DNA from: Rhizobium leguminosarum bv. trifolii WSM2297
GTDB taxonomy: Bacteria; Pseudomonadota; Alphaproteobacteria; Rhizobiales; Rhizobiaceae
Length of the DNA: 64,000 nt
NCBI RefSeq assembly: GCF_000271845.1
Contig: NZ_JH719395.1
Coordinates: forward strand, 819,180 to 883,179
Direction: 5' to 3'
Shown here: piece by piece, positions 1 through 8,436 of the stretch
Position numbering within the stretch: the first letter of the stretch is position 1
How the letters are laid out: each line of letters begins with the position of its first letter
Notes under the pieces: generated by a model
What the model was told of the DNA's origin: nothing
Databases searched by the model: none
Seen by the model: the letters and a program-made list of their open reading frames with translations, nothing else
Program-made: the position numbers and the translations under genes

Positions 1-962
1 TTTGGGGTCCAGAGGCGGTCCTGAGCTAAGAGGCAGTTAGCGAGAACGAGAAGTTTGCGCATGACGGCGACTAGGATCACCTTGGGTGGTTTTCCTGTGG
101 CTTTGAGTGTGTCTGCGAAACGAGCAAGAGCGGGATTGTAGCGACAAGCCGACAAGGCGGCCATGTAGAGTGCACGCCGGGGTGCGGGCCTGCCGGCGCG
201 AATGGAACGACGCCCGGTTCGCGCGCCGCTGTCGTTAGCGATTGGAGCAAGCCCTGCCAGCATGGCCGCCTGCTTGCCCGAACAACTGCCCAACTCGTCC
301 ATTCCCGCCATCAAGGCCAGGGCCGTGATGCGGCCGACGCCGGGAATGGAGGTGAGGATCTCAGCCTTGCGGCAGAGCTGCGGATCCTCGCGGACACGGC
401 GCTCGATCTCTTTGTTGAGACGTTCGACATGCTGTTCCAGCTGGCGTGTGAGGCGGTTGAGTTCTCCGCGCAGAAAGGCGGTGGTGGTCGTCTTGCTGCG
501 ATTTTGCAGGGCGGTGATGTCGCCTATGGTTGCCGATCGTGCATTGACCAGCTCCTGCAAGGCCTCAATGTGAGGAGTTGGCGGCGCGTCGGCCGGCGGG
601 CGCAGGCTCTCGGCCAAGAGCGCCAGGAAACGGGCGTCGAGCCGGTCGGTCTTGGCGAGATAGCCGCAAGCGCGGGCAAACATGCGCGCACGCAGCGGAT
701 CGATCACAGCCACGGCAAAGCCAGCGAGCCAAAGCGAGCGATGGGCGGCGCGATGGAACTTGCCGGTTGCCTCCATCACGATGCTTTTGGGCCGATGCTT
801 GGCCAGCAGCCGTTTCAGCTGCCGGATGCCCATCTTGTCATTACTGAACCGCCGGCTTTCGCCCAGCGGATGCAGATGAACATCAAGCCACTCTTTACTC
901 ACGTCCACACCGGCATAAACTACCGGCATCGCGTCTTCTTGGAACGAAACCTTGCCTTGCAT
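1..962 (-). CDS. IS110-family transposase, 3' end cut by window edge
   Basis: This is a DEDD-type recombinase of the IS110 family. The frame is open from 962 down to the left edge. Counting from the internal ATG at 929, the RuvC-like acidic residues are D9 (GVDVSK), E53 (MEATG), D95 and D98 (TDRLDA). The C-terminal Transposase_20 half follows, with a helix-hairpin-helix-like SIPGVGRITA and the NDSG serine expected at the second active site. Two in-frame starts exist. ATG 962 has a GGGGAG ribosome site; ATG 929 gives the usual short N-terminus before GVDVSK. About 310 to 320 residues are visible, close to full family length, so little is missing. No frameshift or internal stop is seen, so it may be active. 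Family members move by RNA-guided recombination; that this one does is inference. Confidence 0.9.
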   Translation of the reverse strand, partial: MQGKVSFQEDAMPVVYAGVDVSKEWLDVHLHPLGESRRFSNDKMGIRQLKRLLAKHRPKSIVMEATGKFHRAAHRSLWLAGFAVAVIDPLRARMFARACGYLAKTDRLDARFLALLAESLRPPADAPPTPHIEALQELVNARSATIGDITALQNRSKTTTTAFLRGELNRLTRQLEQHVERLNKEIERRVREDPQLCRKAEILTSIPGVGRITALALMAGMDELGSCSGKQAAMLAGLAPIANDSGARTGRRSIRAGRPAPRRALYMAALSACRYNPALARFADTLKATGKPPKVILVAVMRKLLVLANCLLAQDRLWTP

Positions 963-1003
963 GCGGGACTTGCTCCCCATCATCTGTTCAGGACAAACGC
1001 GAG

Positions 1004-1061
1004 GACGGCCGGACCAATCTCATCCCCGGTTCTAGCCAAGGGGCTTGCGGTCCCGGCCGTC
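1004..1061 (-). ncRNA. Candidate bridge-RNA stem upstream of the IS110 transposase
   Basis: Immediately upstream of the transposase, arms 1004-1015 and 1049-1061 form a 12-pair stem with one bulged base. They enclose a 33-base internal region with a smaller CCCC/GGGG pairing. Elements of the IS110 group carry a structured bridge RNA in the non-coding end before the transposase gene, whose internal loops pair with target and donor DNA. Position and shape fit. The RNA limits, its loops and its transcription are not established here, and the element boundary on the right is unknown. Confidence 0.5.
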
Positions 1062-1062
1062 C

Positions 1063-1094
1063 GCGCTCCGGCGGATGGCCATCCGCCGGAGCGC
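1063..1094. repeat. Perfect 32-bp palindrome beside the IS110 element
   Basis: Arms 1063-1078 and 1079-1094 are exact reverse complements (16 bp each, GCGCTCCGGCGGATGG and its complement) with no spacer. It lies about 100 bp upstream of the transposase and abuts the candidate bridge-RNA stem. It could be part of the element's left end or a REP-like palindrome into which the element inserted, since several IS110 relatives target REP sequences. Confidence 0.75.
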
Positions 1095-1222
1095 ACACCA
1101 ATCATCCAACAATTAGTGCGAATTGAACATGCAAGGGGCTGCTCTCGCCGATCTACAGGCTCGGGAATGCAGCATGACATTGCACAGGCTAGAATCACAA
1201 TGCAACCGTGACCGTGGCATCG

Positions 1223-2275
1223 TCAGTGATGTCCCTTTGCTGCCTCGACCCGTCTGACCGCCGCAACACTGCCTCTTTCCACCAGATGACAGGCAAGCTC
1301 GACCCGCCGTCGTGGTGCCGCAAGGCCGAGCATCATGTCGCGCAGCAGGTCAAGCGCGGTAGCGCCGAGTTCGCGCATCGGAATATGCACCGTCGACAGC
1401 GGCGGGTTGAGAAAGGCCGATTGCGGCAGGTCGTCGATGCCCATGACGGAGACGTCCTGCGGCACGGCATAACCCATCGCCTGCAATCCGCGCACGGCGC
1501 CGGTGGCGAGACTGTCGCCTGCCGTCAGCACGGCGGTGAAGGAGAGGCCCTTATCGCGGACGAGGCGGGTGAGGGCTTCGGCGCCGAGTTCCGGCAGCCA
1601 GTCGTCGACCTCGAGCACCAGATCGGCATCGGCCTTCAGCCCGTGATGCTGCAGGGCATCACGCCAGCCCTCCAGACGCCGCTCGATCGTTCGCCGCCCT
1701 GGCCGCAGCATGAACAGGATGCGTTCATGCCCGGCCTGGATCAGCCGCTCGGCGGCGATGAAGGCGGCCGCGCGGTTGCAAGGCGTCACACTCGACAGCC
1801 GCATATAGGGGTCGTCGCTGTTGACGAGCACGACGGGTTTTCCGAGGCCGGCCGCCGCCGCCAGCATATCCTCCTCGTCGACCGTCAGGATTAGCATGCC
1901 GCCGAAGCTCGGATCGTCCCGCATCTCGGCGACGACGCGGGCTTCATCACCCTTGTCGGCGATAGGGCGCATCGCCACCTCGATGCCGAGAGCGGCTGCG
2001 CGCGCATTCAGTCCTTCGAGCACGTAAAGGGTGAACTGGTTGCGGACATAGTCGATCATCGCCGCGCCGGAGGCAACGAGCATGACCTTCTTGCCGGCGA
2101 CACTTGCCGGCAGCGCGTAGCTGACCGCACTTGCCGTTTCCAGCACCAGCTTGCGAATCTCGGGCCTGACGCCCTTTTCGCCGGCAAGCGCCCGCGACAC
2201 CGTGCTGATCGAGACGCCGCAGCGCGCGGCGATGTCGTCGAGGCGTGTGCGCCTGCCTTTTTTCTGCTCCGCCAT
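1223..2275 (-). CDS. LacI-family transcriptional regulator
   Basis: A 350-residue LacI/GalR repressor-type protein. Residues about 11-32 form the helix-turn-helix with the family motif VSISTVSRALAG. The rest is the two-lobed periplasmic-binding-protein-like sensor domain (MLVASGAA, AVLTAGDSLATGAV, VSVMGIDDL, LSTVHIPM). The start at 2275 is chosen because GAGGAG lies six bases upstream; an upstream frame to 2326 adds 17 residues that do not look like the family. The gene is divergent from the carbohydrate-active-like gene and sugar importer at 2462-9516, so it most likely controls that locus, either as repressor or activator, in response to the imported sugar or a derivative. The 3' end lies close to the IS110 element. 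Confidence 0.9.
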   Translation of the reverse strand: MAEQKKGRRTRLDDIAARCGVSISTVSRALAGEKGVRPEIRKLVLETASAVSYALPASVAGKKVMLVASGAAMIDYVRNQFTLYVLEGLNARAAALGIEVAMRPIADKGDEARVVAEMRDDPSFGGMLILTVDEEDMLAAAAGLGKPVVLVNSDDPYMRLSSVTPCNRAAAFIAAERLIQAGHERILFMLRPGRRTIERRLEGWRDALQHHGLKADADLVLEVDDWLPELGAEALTRLVRDKGLSFTAVLTAGDSLATGAVRGLQAMGYAVPQDVSVMGIDDLPQSAFLNPPLSTVHIPMRELGATALDLLRDMMLGLAAPRRRVELACHLVERGSVAAVRRVEAAKGHH

Positions 2276-2318
2276 GACATCTCCTCGCTTCTTCCCCAGT
2301 ATGCAAAAATCTTTCAGA

Positions 2319-2326
2319 TTGCGCAA
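2319..2326. promoter_or_regulatory. Possible LacI-type operator
   Basis: The divergent region 2276-2461 contains TTGCGCAA, an 8-bp palindrome with a central CG step as in many LacI-family operators. It is 43 bp upstream of the regulator start. The symmetry does not extend further, so this is only a candidate. Confidence 0.3.
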
Positions 2327-2461
2327 ATGGCATGCCTATGCACAATTGGCTTTAGGAGTCCGCGACAAGCGACAGAGCAGGGAGGCTTTGAAGATGCGGT
2401 TTGACGGCCAGTCCACGCGTCGGTGTTTTGCCCGGCGTCTCAAGGTTCGAGCGGGTTAAGC

Positions 2462-4984
2462 ATGGCCGCCGAGCAGCAATCCCATCTCCGCCGCGGGACC
2501 GTAAGACAGAGCCCGATCGTCTATTGGCAGCTCGGCGATCTCTCGCAGCAGCGCTACGACGTCGCCGACAGGCCGATGGAAGGCAGCATGGATCCGTTTT
2601 TCTTCGTCACCAAGACGAAGAACTTCATTCCGCACGAATATCCCTGCCGCACTGAATTCAAAAAATCCTTCTCCGGCCGTCGGCCGCGGCCGGCAGCCGA
2701 TTTCGAGGCTAGCCGCTGGTGGCTTCCCTTTGCCTCGCCGCGTGTCGATCTCTCCGGCTTCTGGTTTCGCCCGACCCGCATCGGCTGCTGGGCACGGTCC
2801 TTCCTCGATGCTAACTCGGCGGGGCGGGCTATGCTTCACCTGTCGACCTGCGGCGGCGCCATTCTCTTCGTCAATGGCGCCGAACAGGGTTTTATGGCGC
2901 CTTACGAGCGCAATCTGGAAGCCCAGCAGGTCTTCGAGGTCGAGCTTGTCGCCGGCCTCAACGAGATCCGCGTCTATTTCGACGACCTCGCCGAGCGCGA
3001 CGCCCGTTTCTATTTCCAGCTGGATTATCTCGAAGGGCCGGAGGTCGAAACGGCAGTTCCGGTTCCGATCGCCGCCGGTGACGCGGATACGCTGGAGGCG
3101 ATCCTCCAAGGCATGCGTTTCGACCGCACCGCCTATCTCGGCGAGGACGTGACGATCCTGTTTCCCGCGCCGCTGCCGGTGGCGCTCACCTGCCATGTCG
3201 AGATCGAAGGCGACTTCATGTCAACCGAGCGTTTCGATTATGATTTCGCGCTGGAGAAGGGCTCAACCAGGCTGGAGCTTGGCAGCTCGGCTGATATGCC
3301 CGCCGATTTCCGCCATTTCCGCATCGCCTTCAAAACAGGCGAACTTTCGCTCGGCCGCACGCTCGGCGTCGAGATCTGTCATCCCGAACGCCAGGGGCAG
3401 GCGCCCGCCGCATTGGCGGACCGCGTCACCGAGGCGCTGACCGAAGTCGCCGCCCATTCCGAGCCGGACACCGTCTGCGCTTTCGCGCGACTGGCGCTGG
3501 GGCAGGGCGGCGAAGAGACCGAGGCGATGATCTCGGCGATGCTGCCTGTTATCGAGGACTGTCACGATTGCGCCGATTTCGTGCTGGTGCCGCTGCTGTT
3601 TGCCTATACGCGCTGGAGCGATCTGCTGTCGGAAGGCCTGCGGCAGCGGATCGAGCACGCCGTGCTCAACTACCGCTACTGGATGGACGAGCCGGGCAAC
3701 GACGTTCAGTGGTATTTTTCGGAAAACCACGCGCTTCTCTTTCATACCGCCGCCTATCTCGGCGGCCAGCTTTTCCCCGATGCCCGCTTCATCCGGTCCG
3801 GCCGCACCGGCGCCGAGCAGATGAAGGTTGGCGAAGAGCGCGTCCGCGCCTGGCTCGATCATTTCGAGCGCTGGGAAATGGCCGAGTGGAATTCCGTTCC
3901 CTATTTCCCGATCGATCTCAAGGGCCTGACGGCGCTTGCCGCCTGTGCGCCGGATGAAACGATCCGCGCCCGCGCAAGCGCCAGCATCGTCCGGCTGATG
4001 GAGATCGTCGCCCGCTCCGCCCATCACGGCATGCTGACCGGCAGCCAGGGCCGCTCCTACGAACATACGCTGCGCCCCGGCCGGTCGGTCGAACTGTCGG
4101 CCATCGCCCGGCTGCTCTGGGGCCGCGGCTGGTACGGCCGGCGCGTCCATGCCCTGCCGCAGCTGGCCGTCTGCATCCGCGATCACGGCCTGCGTTTTCC
4201 CGAGGGGCTTGCGGCGATCGCCGCCCATGACGCGGACAACGCGCAGGAATGGACCTTTTCCCAGGGCGAGCACCGGTTTGCCGCGCTTTATCACTACAAG
4301 ACGCGCGACACCGCGCTCGGCACCATCGCCCATTACCGCCCCGGCGCCTGGGGTTATCAGGAGACGGTGCTGCATCTGCGCCTGGGCAGCCGGCCGGAAG
4401 CGCAGATCTGGATCAATCATCCCGGCGAGACCATCCAGTTCGGCTACGGCCGGCCGAGCTTCTGGGGCGGCTGCGGAACGCTGCCGCGCGTGCACCAGTA
4501 TCGCGATCTCGCCATCCTCGATTTCGCGATCCACGAGGGCCAGCCGGATTTCACCCATGCCTGGTTCCCGGTCGAGGCCTTCGACGAAACGGCGGTTGAC
4601 GGCAATCTGGCGCTTGCCCGTTCCGGCAACGGCCTGGCGCTGCTGATCGGCAGCGAGCCACTGGTGCCGGTGCAGGAAGGTCCGACGACGGATATGGAGC
4701 TGCGCCTGGCCGGCCGTAAGAGCCGCTGGATCGTCCGTCTCTCCGATCTCGGGCGCGAAGGCGGCATCGACGATATGCGAATGCGTTTCGCCACGCTCGC
4801 AGCCCACCAAGACGACGAAGACGCATTGATCGTTGCCGATCCGGATTATGGCCAGGTTATCTTCGAAAAAGACGGCACAGTGCGCGCCGAACGCCGTATT
4901 CTCAGACCTTCGGACTGGTCGGTTCGGGGAGAAGCGGTACATCTGGAGATATCGGGCAGGCAGCCTCGGCGCGCAGCCTCGTAG
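2462..4984 (+). CDS. Putative carbohydrate-active protein, family not recognised
   Basis: An 840-residue protein with no motif I can assign to a named family. The N-terminal third (to about residue 200) reads as beta-sandwich, with a galactose-binding-like stretch around LHLSTCGGAILFVNG and EVELVAGLNEIRVYFDD. The middle (about 300-590) is helical with WYFSENHALLFHTAAYLGG and YEHTLRPGRSVELSAI, as in (alpha/alpha) toroid hydrolases and lyases. The C-terminal third is again beta-rich. No signal peptide is visible, so it probably acts in the cytoplasm on imported oligosaccharide. The start at 2462 is preferred over 2423 because the extra residues look non-coding; its ribosome site is weak. It lies between the LacI gene and a CUT1 importer, which suggests a glycoside hydrolase or polysaccharide lyase role. 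That is inference. Confidence 0.75.
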   Translation: MAAEQQSHLRRGTVRQSPIVYWQLGDLSQQRYDVADRPMEGSMDPFFFVTKTKNFIPHEYPCRTEFKKSFSGRRPRPAADFEASRWWLPFASPRVDLSGFWFRPTRIGCWARSFLDANSAGRAMLHLSTCGGAILFVNGAEQGFMAPYERNLEAQQVFEVELVAGLNEIRVYFDDLAERDARFYFQLDYLEGPEVETAVPVPIAAGDADTLEAILQGMRFDRTAYLGEDVTILFPAPLPVALTCHVEIEGDFMSTERFDYDFALEKGSTRLELGSSADMPADFRHFRIAFKTGELSLGRTLGVEICHPERQGQAPAALADRVTEALTEVAAHSEPDTVCAFARLALGQGGEETEAMISAMLPVIEDCHDCADFVLVPLLFAYTRWSDLLSEGLRQRIEHAVLNYRYWMDEPGNDVQWYFSENHALLFHTAAYLGGQLFPDARFIRSGRTGAEQMKVGEERVRAWLDHFERWEMAEWNSVPYFPIDLKGLTALAACAPDETIRARASASIVRLMEIVARSAHHGMLTGSQGRSYEHTLRPGRSVELSAIARLLWGRGWYGRRVHALPQLAVCIRDHGLRFPEGLAAIAAHDADNAQEWTFSQGEHRFAALYHYKTRDTALGTIAHYRPGAWGYQETVLHLRLGSRPEAQIWINHPGETIQFGYGRPSFWGGCGTLPRVHQYRDLAILDFAIHEGQPDFTHAWFPVEAFDETAVDGNLALARSGNGLALLIGSEPLVPVQEGPTTDMELRLAGRKSRWIVRLSDLGREGGIDDMRMRFATLAAHQDDEDALIVADPDYGQVIFEKDGTVRAERRILRPSDWSVRGEAVHLEISGRQPRRAAS

Positions 4985-5050
4985 ACGACATGTCCGGCAG
5001 GTGGAGGACCCGGCCGGTCGCAGGAATTCATCGGTCAAGAGGAGGAGAAA

Positions 5051-6310
5051 ATGACCAGAATGAAATCGATCGCCGCGGCTTTTGCTGCGGTTCTCTTGAG
5101 TTCTGTTGCCGCCCATGCCGGCGACGTGCGCATCATGTGGTATTCCGACGGCGGCGAAGGTGCTGTCATCAAGGATCTGCTGGCGCGCTTCTCGAAGGCC
5201 AATCCCGATGTCAACGTCATCCTCGATGAAGTCTCCTATGACGTCGTCAAGGAGCAGCTGCCGGTGCAGCTCGAAGCCGGGAAGGGGCCTGACATTGCCC
5301 GCGTCACCAATCTGAAGGCGCAGGCGCAGCACTGGCTCGATCTTCGCCCGCTGCTGGCGGACGCGAAATACTGGGACGACAATTTCGGTGCCCAGGCCGA
5401 CTGGATGCGTCCCGACGGCTCGAACGCCATCACCGGCTTCATGACGCAGCTGACCCTGACCGGCGGCTTCGTCAACAAGACGCTGTTCGAGCAGGCAGGC
5501 GTCGAAATTCCCGGCCCGAAGGCCACTTGGGACGATTGGGCGGCCGCCGCCAAAAAGGTCGCCGACAGCCAGAAGGTCTTCGCCATGGCGATCGACCGCT
5601 CCGGCCACCGCGTCTCCGGCCCGAACATTTCCTACGGCGCCAATTATATCGCCGCCGATGGCAAGCCGGCGCCGATCGACCAGGGTTCCAAGGAGTTCCT
5701 CAGCCGCTTCGTCAAGTGGAACGAGGACGGAACCATCAACAAGGATGTCTGGGTGAGTGCTGCCGGCACCACCTATCGCGCTGCGGCCGACGACTTCATC
5801 AATGGCGGCCTGGCTTATTATTATTCGGGCAGCTGGCAGATATCGGGCTTTGCCCAGAAGATCGGCGATAGTTTCGACTGGGTGATGGCCGGAAGCCCTT
5901 GCGGCACGGTCGCCTGCACCGGCATGCAGGGCGGCGCGGGTCTCGTCGCCGTCAAATACACCAAGAACCCCAAGGACGTCGCCAAGGTGATGGACTATCT
6001 GGCAAGCGCCGATGTGCAGAAGGAGTTCGCCGAGCGCAGCCTGTTCATTCCGGCACACAAGGCTGTGGCTGCCGGCCAGATGGACTTCAAGACCGACAAT
6101 CCGCATGTGAAGGCGGCGTTGAAGGCCTTCGTCGAATCGGCCGGCCAGACCGCGGCACCCGCCATGAAGCTGCCGGGCTGGAAGTGGTCGGACGCCTATT
6201 ACAGCGCCATCGTCGCCCGCATCAGCCAGGTGATCGCAGGCGAAATGAAGCTCGACGATGCCTATGCCCGCATCGACGATGACATCAAGGCCAAGGTTGG
6301 CGGCAACTGA
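5051..6310 (+). CDS. CUT1 ABC importer, sugar-binding protein
   Basis: A 419-residue extracytoplasmic solute-binding protein of family 1. It has a Sec signal peptide ending around AAHAGD (residues 1-24), then the family pattern VRIMWYSDGGEG, LLARFSKANPDVNVILDEV and GKGPDIARV. The late motifs DDFINGGLAYYYSGSWQI and GGAGLVAVKYTKNPKDVAKVMDYL match the hinge and C-lobe. A strong GAGGAGGAG ribosome site precedes ATG 5051. It is followed within 11 bases by the first permease, so the four transport genes form one unit. The ligand is probably an oligosaccharide or alpha-glucoside-like sugar, judged only from the transporter class. Confidence 0.92.
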   Translation: MTRMKSIAAAFAAVLLSSVAAHAGDVRIMWYSDGGEGAVIKDLLARFSKANPDVNVILDEVSYDVVKEQLPVQLEAGKGPDIARVTNLKAQAQHWLDLRPLLADAKYWDDNFGAQADWMRPDGSNAITGFMTQLTLTGGFVNKTLFEQAGVEIPGPKATWDDWAAAAKKVADSQKVFAMAIDRSGHRVSGPNISYGANYIAADGKPAPIDQGSKEFLSRFVKWNEDGTINKDVWVSAAGTTYRAAADDFINGGLAYYYSGSWQISGFAQKIGDSFDWVMAGSPCGTVACTGMQGGAGLVAVKYTKNPKDVAKVMDYLASADVQKEFAERSLFIPAHKAVAAGQMDFKTDNPHVKAALKAFVESAGQTAAPAMKLPGWKWSDAYYSAIVARISQVIAGEMKLDDAYARIDDDIKAKVGGN

Positions 6311-6321
6311 CGGACGAACGG

Positions 6322-7359
6322 ATGGCGGAAAAGACGGTTTCTTCCGAACCGCCGGCGAAGGCCGGCCTGCGGCAGGCGCTGATTGCGCCTGTCCGGCTCG
6401 CCATGGGGATCGTCGACATTCCCATGCGCGCCTGGCAGAAGCTGACCGGGCTGAACGGCATGGCGGGCGTCTTCCTGGCGCCCAACATGCTGATCTTCTC
6501 CGTCTTCGTGCTTCTGCCGCTGGTCATCAACTTCATCTATTCGACGACGAGCGGCAGCGCCATCTTCCTGCCGAACAGGACCTATGTCGGCGCCGACCAA
6601 TACCGCATCCTGTTTGATTGCGGCTCTTATCTCGACCCCTCGACCTGTGCTGTCGACACCTTCTGGGCGGCCGTGCGCAACACCGCCGTCTTCGTCGTAT
6701 TCCAGGTCTCGGCGATGCTGGTTGCCGCACTGGCAACGGCTTTGATTCTCAACCGCGAGCTTTCCAATCGCGGCTTCTGGCGCGCCGTCTTCTTCTTCCC
6801 GGTGCTGCTCTCGCCTGTCGTCGTCGGCCTGATCTGGAAGTGGATCCTGCAGCGCCAAGGCTTGTTGAACTATGCGCTGAGCCCCTTCGGCTTCGAACCC
6901 TTCTCCTGGCTCAGCGATCGTTTCTGGGCCTTCTTCTTCGCCGTCTTCGTCTCGGTCTGGGCGCATATGGGCTTTTATGCGCTGATCCTGCTTGCCGGCC
7001 TGCAGGCAATCCCGAGGGATCTCTACGAGGCCGCGGCGATGGACAAGGCGAGCCCGACCCGCATCTTCCGCCGCATCACCCTGCCGCTGCTGATGCCGAA
7101 CCTCATCGTCGTCCTGGTGCTGGCGTTGATCCGCGCCGTGCAGATCTTCGACGAGGTCTTCGTGCTCACCGGCGGCGGGCCGGGCACCAGCACCATGTAC
7201 ATCACCCAGTTTATTTATGAGACCGGTTTTGCGAGTTCACTGCGCAATCCGGGGCTGGCCTCGGCCGCCTCGATCCTGATGGGCATCGTGCTCGTCATCC
7301 TGACGCTGGTCCAGCTCGGCGTCAGCAGCCGCAACGAGAAGAAGGGGACACGCCAATGA
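6322..7359 (+). CDS. CUT1 ABC importer permease, MalF-like
   Basis: A 345-residue inner-membrane permease. The EAA loop that contacts the ATPase is visible as YEAAAMDKASPTRIFRRITLPLL at about residues 233-255, and six hydrophobic segments are readable. The first follows a 45-residue cytoplasmic N-terminus (FLAPNMLIFSVFVLLPLVINF). The periplasmic loop after it contains two cysteines (FDCGSYLDPSTCAVDTF) that could form a disulfide. Its stop overlaps the start of the next permease by four bases, so translation is coupled. It pairs with the MalG-like subunit and the ATPase at 8437. Confidence 0.92.
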   Translation: MAEKTVSSEPPAKAGLRQALIAPVRLAMGIVDIPMRAWQKLTGLNGMAGVFLAPNMLIFSVFVLLPLVINFIYSTTSGSAIFLPNRTYVGADQYRILFDCGSYLDPSTCAVDTFWAAVRNTAVFVVFQVSAMLVAALATALILNRELSNRGFWRAVFFFPVLLSPVVVGLIWKWILQRQGLLNYALSPFGFEPFSWLSDRFWAFFFAVFVSVWAHMGFYALILLAGLQAIPRDLYEAAAMDKASPTRIFRRITLPLLMPNLIVVLVLALIRAVQIFDEVFVLTGGGPGTSTMYITQFIYETGFASSLRNPGLASAASILMGIVLVILTLVQLGVSSRNEKKGTRQ

Positions 7360-8405
7360 GCGCCGTCAGCACCTTTCTGCTGCGACGCCGCGGCCGCGGC
7401 TGGCACTGGACCGACGTCGTCACCTGGATCTGGCTGATATCAGGCGTCTTCCTGATGTTCGGCCCGGCCGTCTGGCTGGTCTTCTCCTCGTTCAAGACGC
7501 CGGCGGCTCTGGCCGAATTCCCGCCGTCCTTCCTGCCCTATGTTACCGAACAGGCCGTGGTGCCGGGCTATGACAAGCCGCTGCCGCTCTATAACGTCAC
7601 CATGCCGGATGGCAGCAGCCGTCAGCTCGCCGAAGTCCGCCGCATCGGCATCATGGGCCAGATGGTCGATCCGAAGCAGCCTGATGAAATCGTCAAGGTC
7701 AACATCAAGGACCGCACGCCGGTGCGCCAGGTCGAATTCGCCGGCGGCAATTACACCGAACCGTTCCAGCGCTTCGATTTCCTGCTGTTCCTGCGCAACT
7801 CGGTTTTCGTGACGGTGGTCGCCACGGCCATCACCCTGCTGGTCAATTCCATGGCGGCCTTTGCGCTGTCGAAATACCAATTCCCCGGCCGCACCGCGGT
7901 GATGTTGATAATCCTGGCGACGCTGATGGTGCCGCTTTCGGTGATCGTCGTACCGCTCTATTCCGTCATCGGCACGCTCAACCTCTTCGACAGCCTCTGG
8001 GGCGTCATCCTGCCGACGGTCGCCACCCCGACCGGGGTCTTCCTGCTCCGGCAATATATGCTGACCATTCCCGACGAGCTGATCGACGCCGCGCGCATGG
8101 ACAAGGCCAGCGAATGGCAGATCTACTGGCGCATCATCCTGCCGCTGTCAGCGCCGGCCTTGGCGGTGCTGGCGATCTTCTCGGTCGTCTGGCGCTGGAA
8201 CGACTTCCTCTGGCCGCTGATCGTGCTGTCGCGCAAAGAGCTTTACACGCTGCAGGTCGGCCTCAACGTCTATGCCGGCGAACTCAATGTGCAATGGCAT
8301 TACATTCTCGCCATGACCGTCGTCTCGATGATCCCCGTCGTCTTGATCTTCGTCTTCCTGCAGCGCTTCATCACCACGGGCATCGCCGGCTCGGGGCTGA
8401 AATAG
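7356..8405 (+). CDS. CUT1 ABC importer permease, MalG-like with periplasmic insert
   Basis: A 349-residue inner-membrane permease. The EAA-like loop reads DELIDAARMDKASEWQIYWRIILPLSAPA. Between the first membrane segment (about residues 25-45) and the second (about 145-165) lies a hydrophilic stretch of roughly 90 residues rich in charged and proline residues (EVRRIGIMGQMVDPKQ, VNIKDRTPVRQVEF). Ordinary MalG proteins are nearer 280-300 residues; insertions here are known in AglG-type alpha-glucoside permeases. The insert would face the periplasm and could dock the binding protein. The start overlaps the previous stop (ATGA). Confidence 0.92.
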   Translation: MSAVSTFLLRRRGRGWHWTDVVTWIWLISGVFLMFGPAVWLVFSSFKTPAALAEFPPSFLPYVTEQAVVPGYDKPLPLYNVTMPDGSSRQLAEVRRIGIMGQMVDPKQPDEIVKVNIKDRTPVRQVEFAGGNYTEPFQRFDFLLFLRNSVFVTVVATAITLLVNSMAAFALSKYQFPGRTAVMLIILATLMVPLSVIVVPLYSVIGTLNLFDSLWGVILPTVATPTGVFLLRQYMLTIPDELIDAARMDKASEWQIYWRIILPLSAPALAVLAIFSVVWRWNDFLWPLIVLSRKELYTLQVGLNVYAGELNVQWHYILAMTVVSMIPVVLIFVFLQRFITTGIAGSGLK

Positions 8406-8436
8406 GCCGGCCGACAATTATAAAACAGGAGAGTGC

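Noticed and set aside
429..1211. A 260-codon plus-strand open frame at the left end
   Set aside because: It is antisense to the IS110 transposase and crosses its structured leader; no ribosome site or recognisable motif.
3263..6106. A 947-codon minus-strand open frame
   Set aside because: It is antisense to the carbohydrate-active-like gene and the sugar-binding protein. Long antisense frames are common in this high-G+C DNA and the translation has no domain character.
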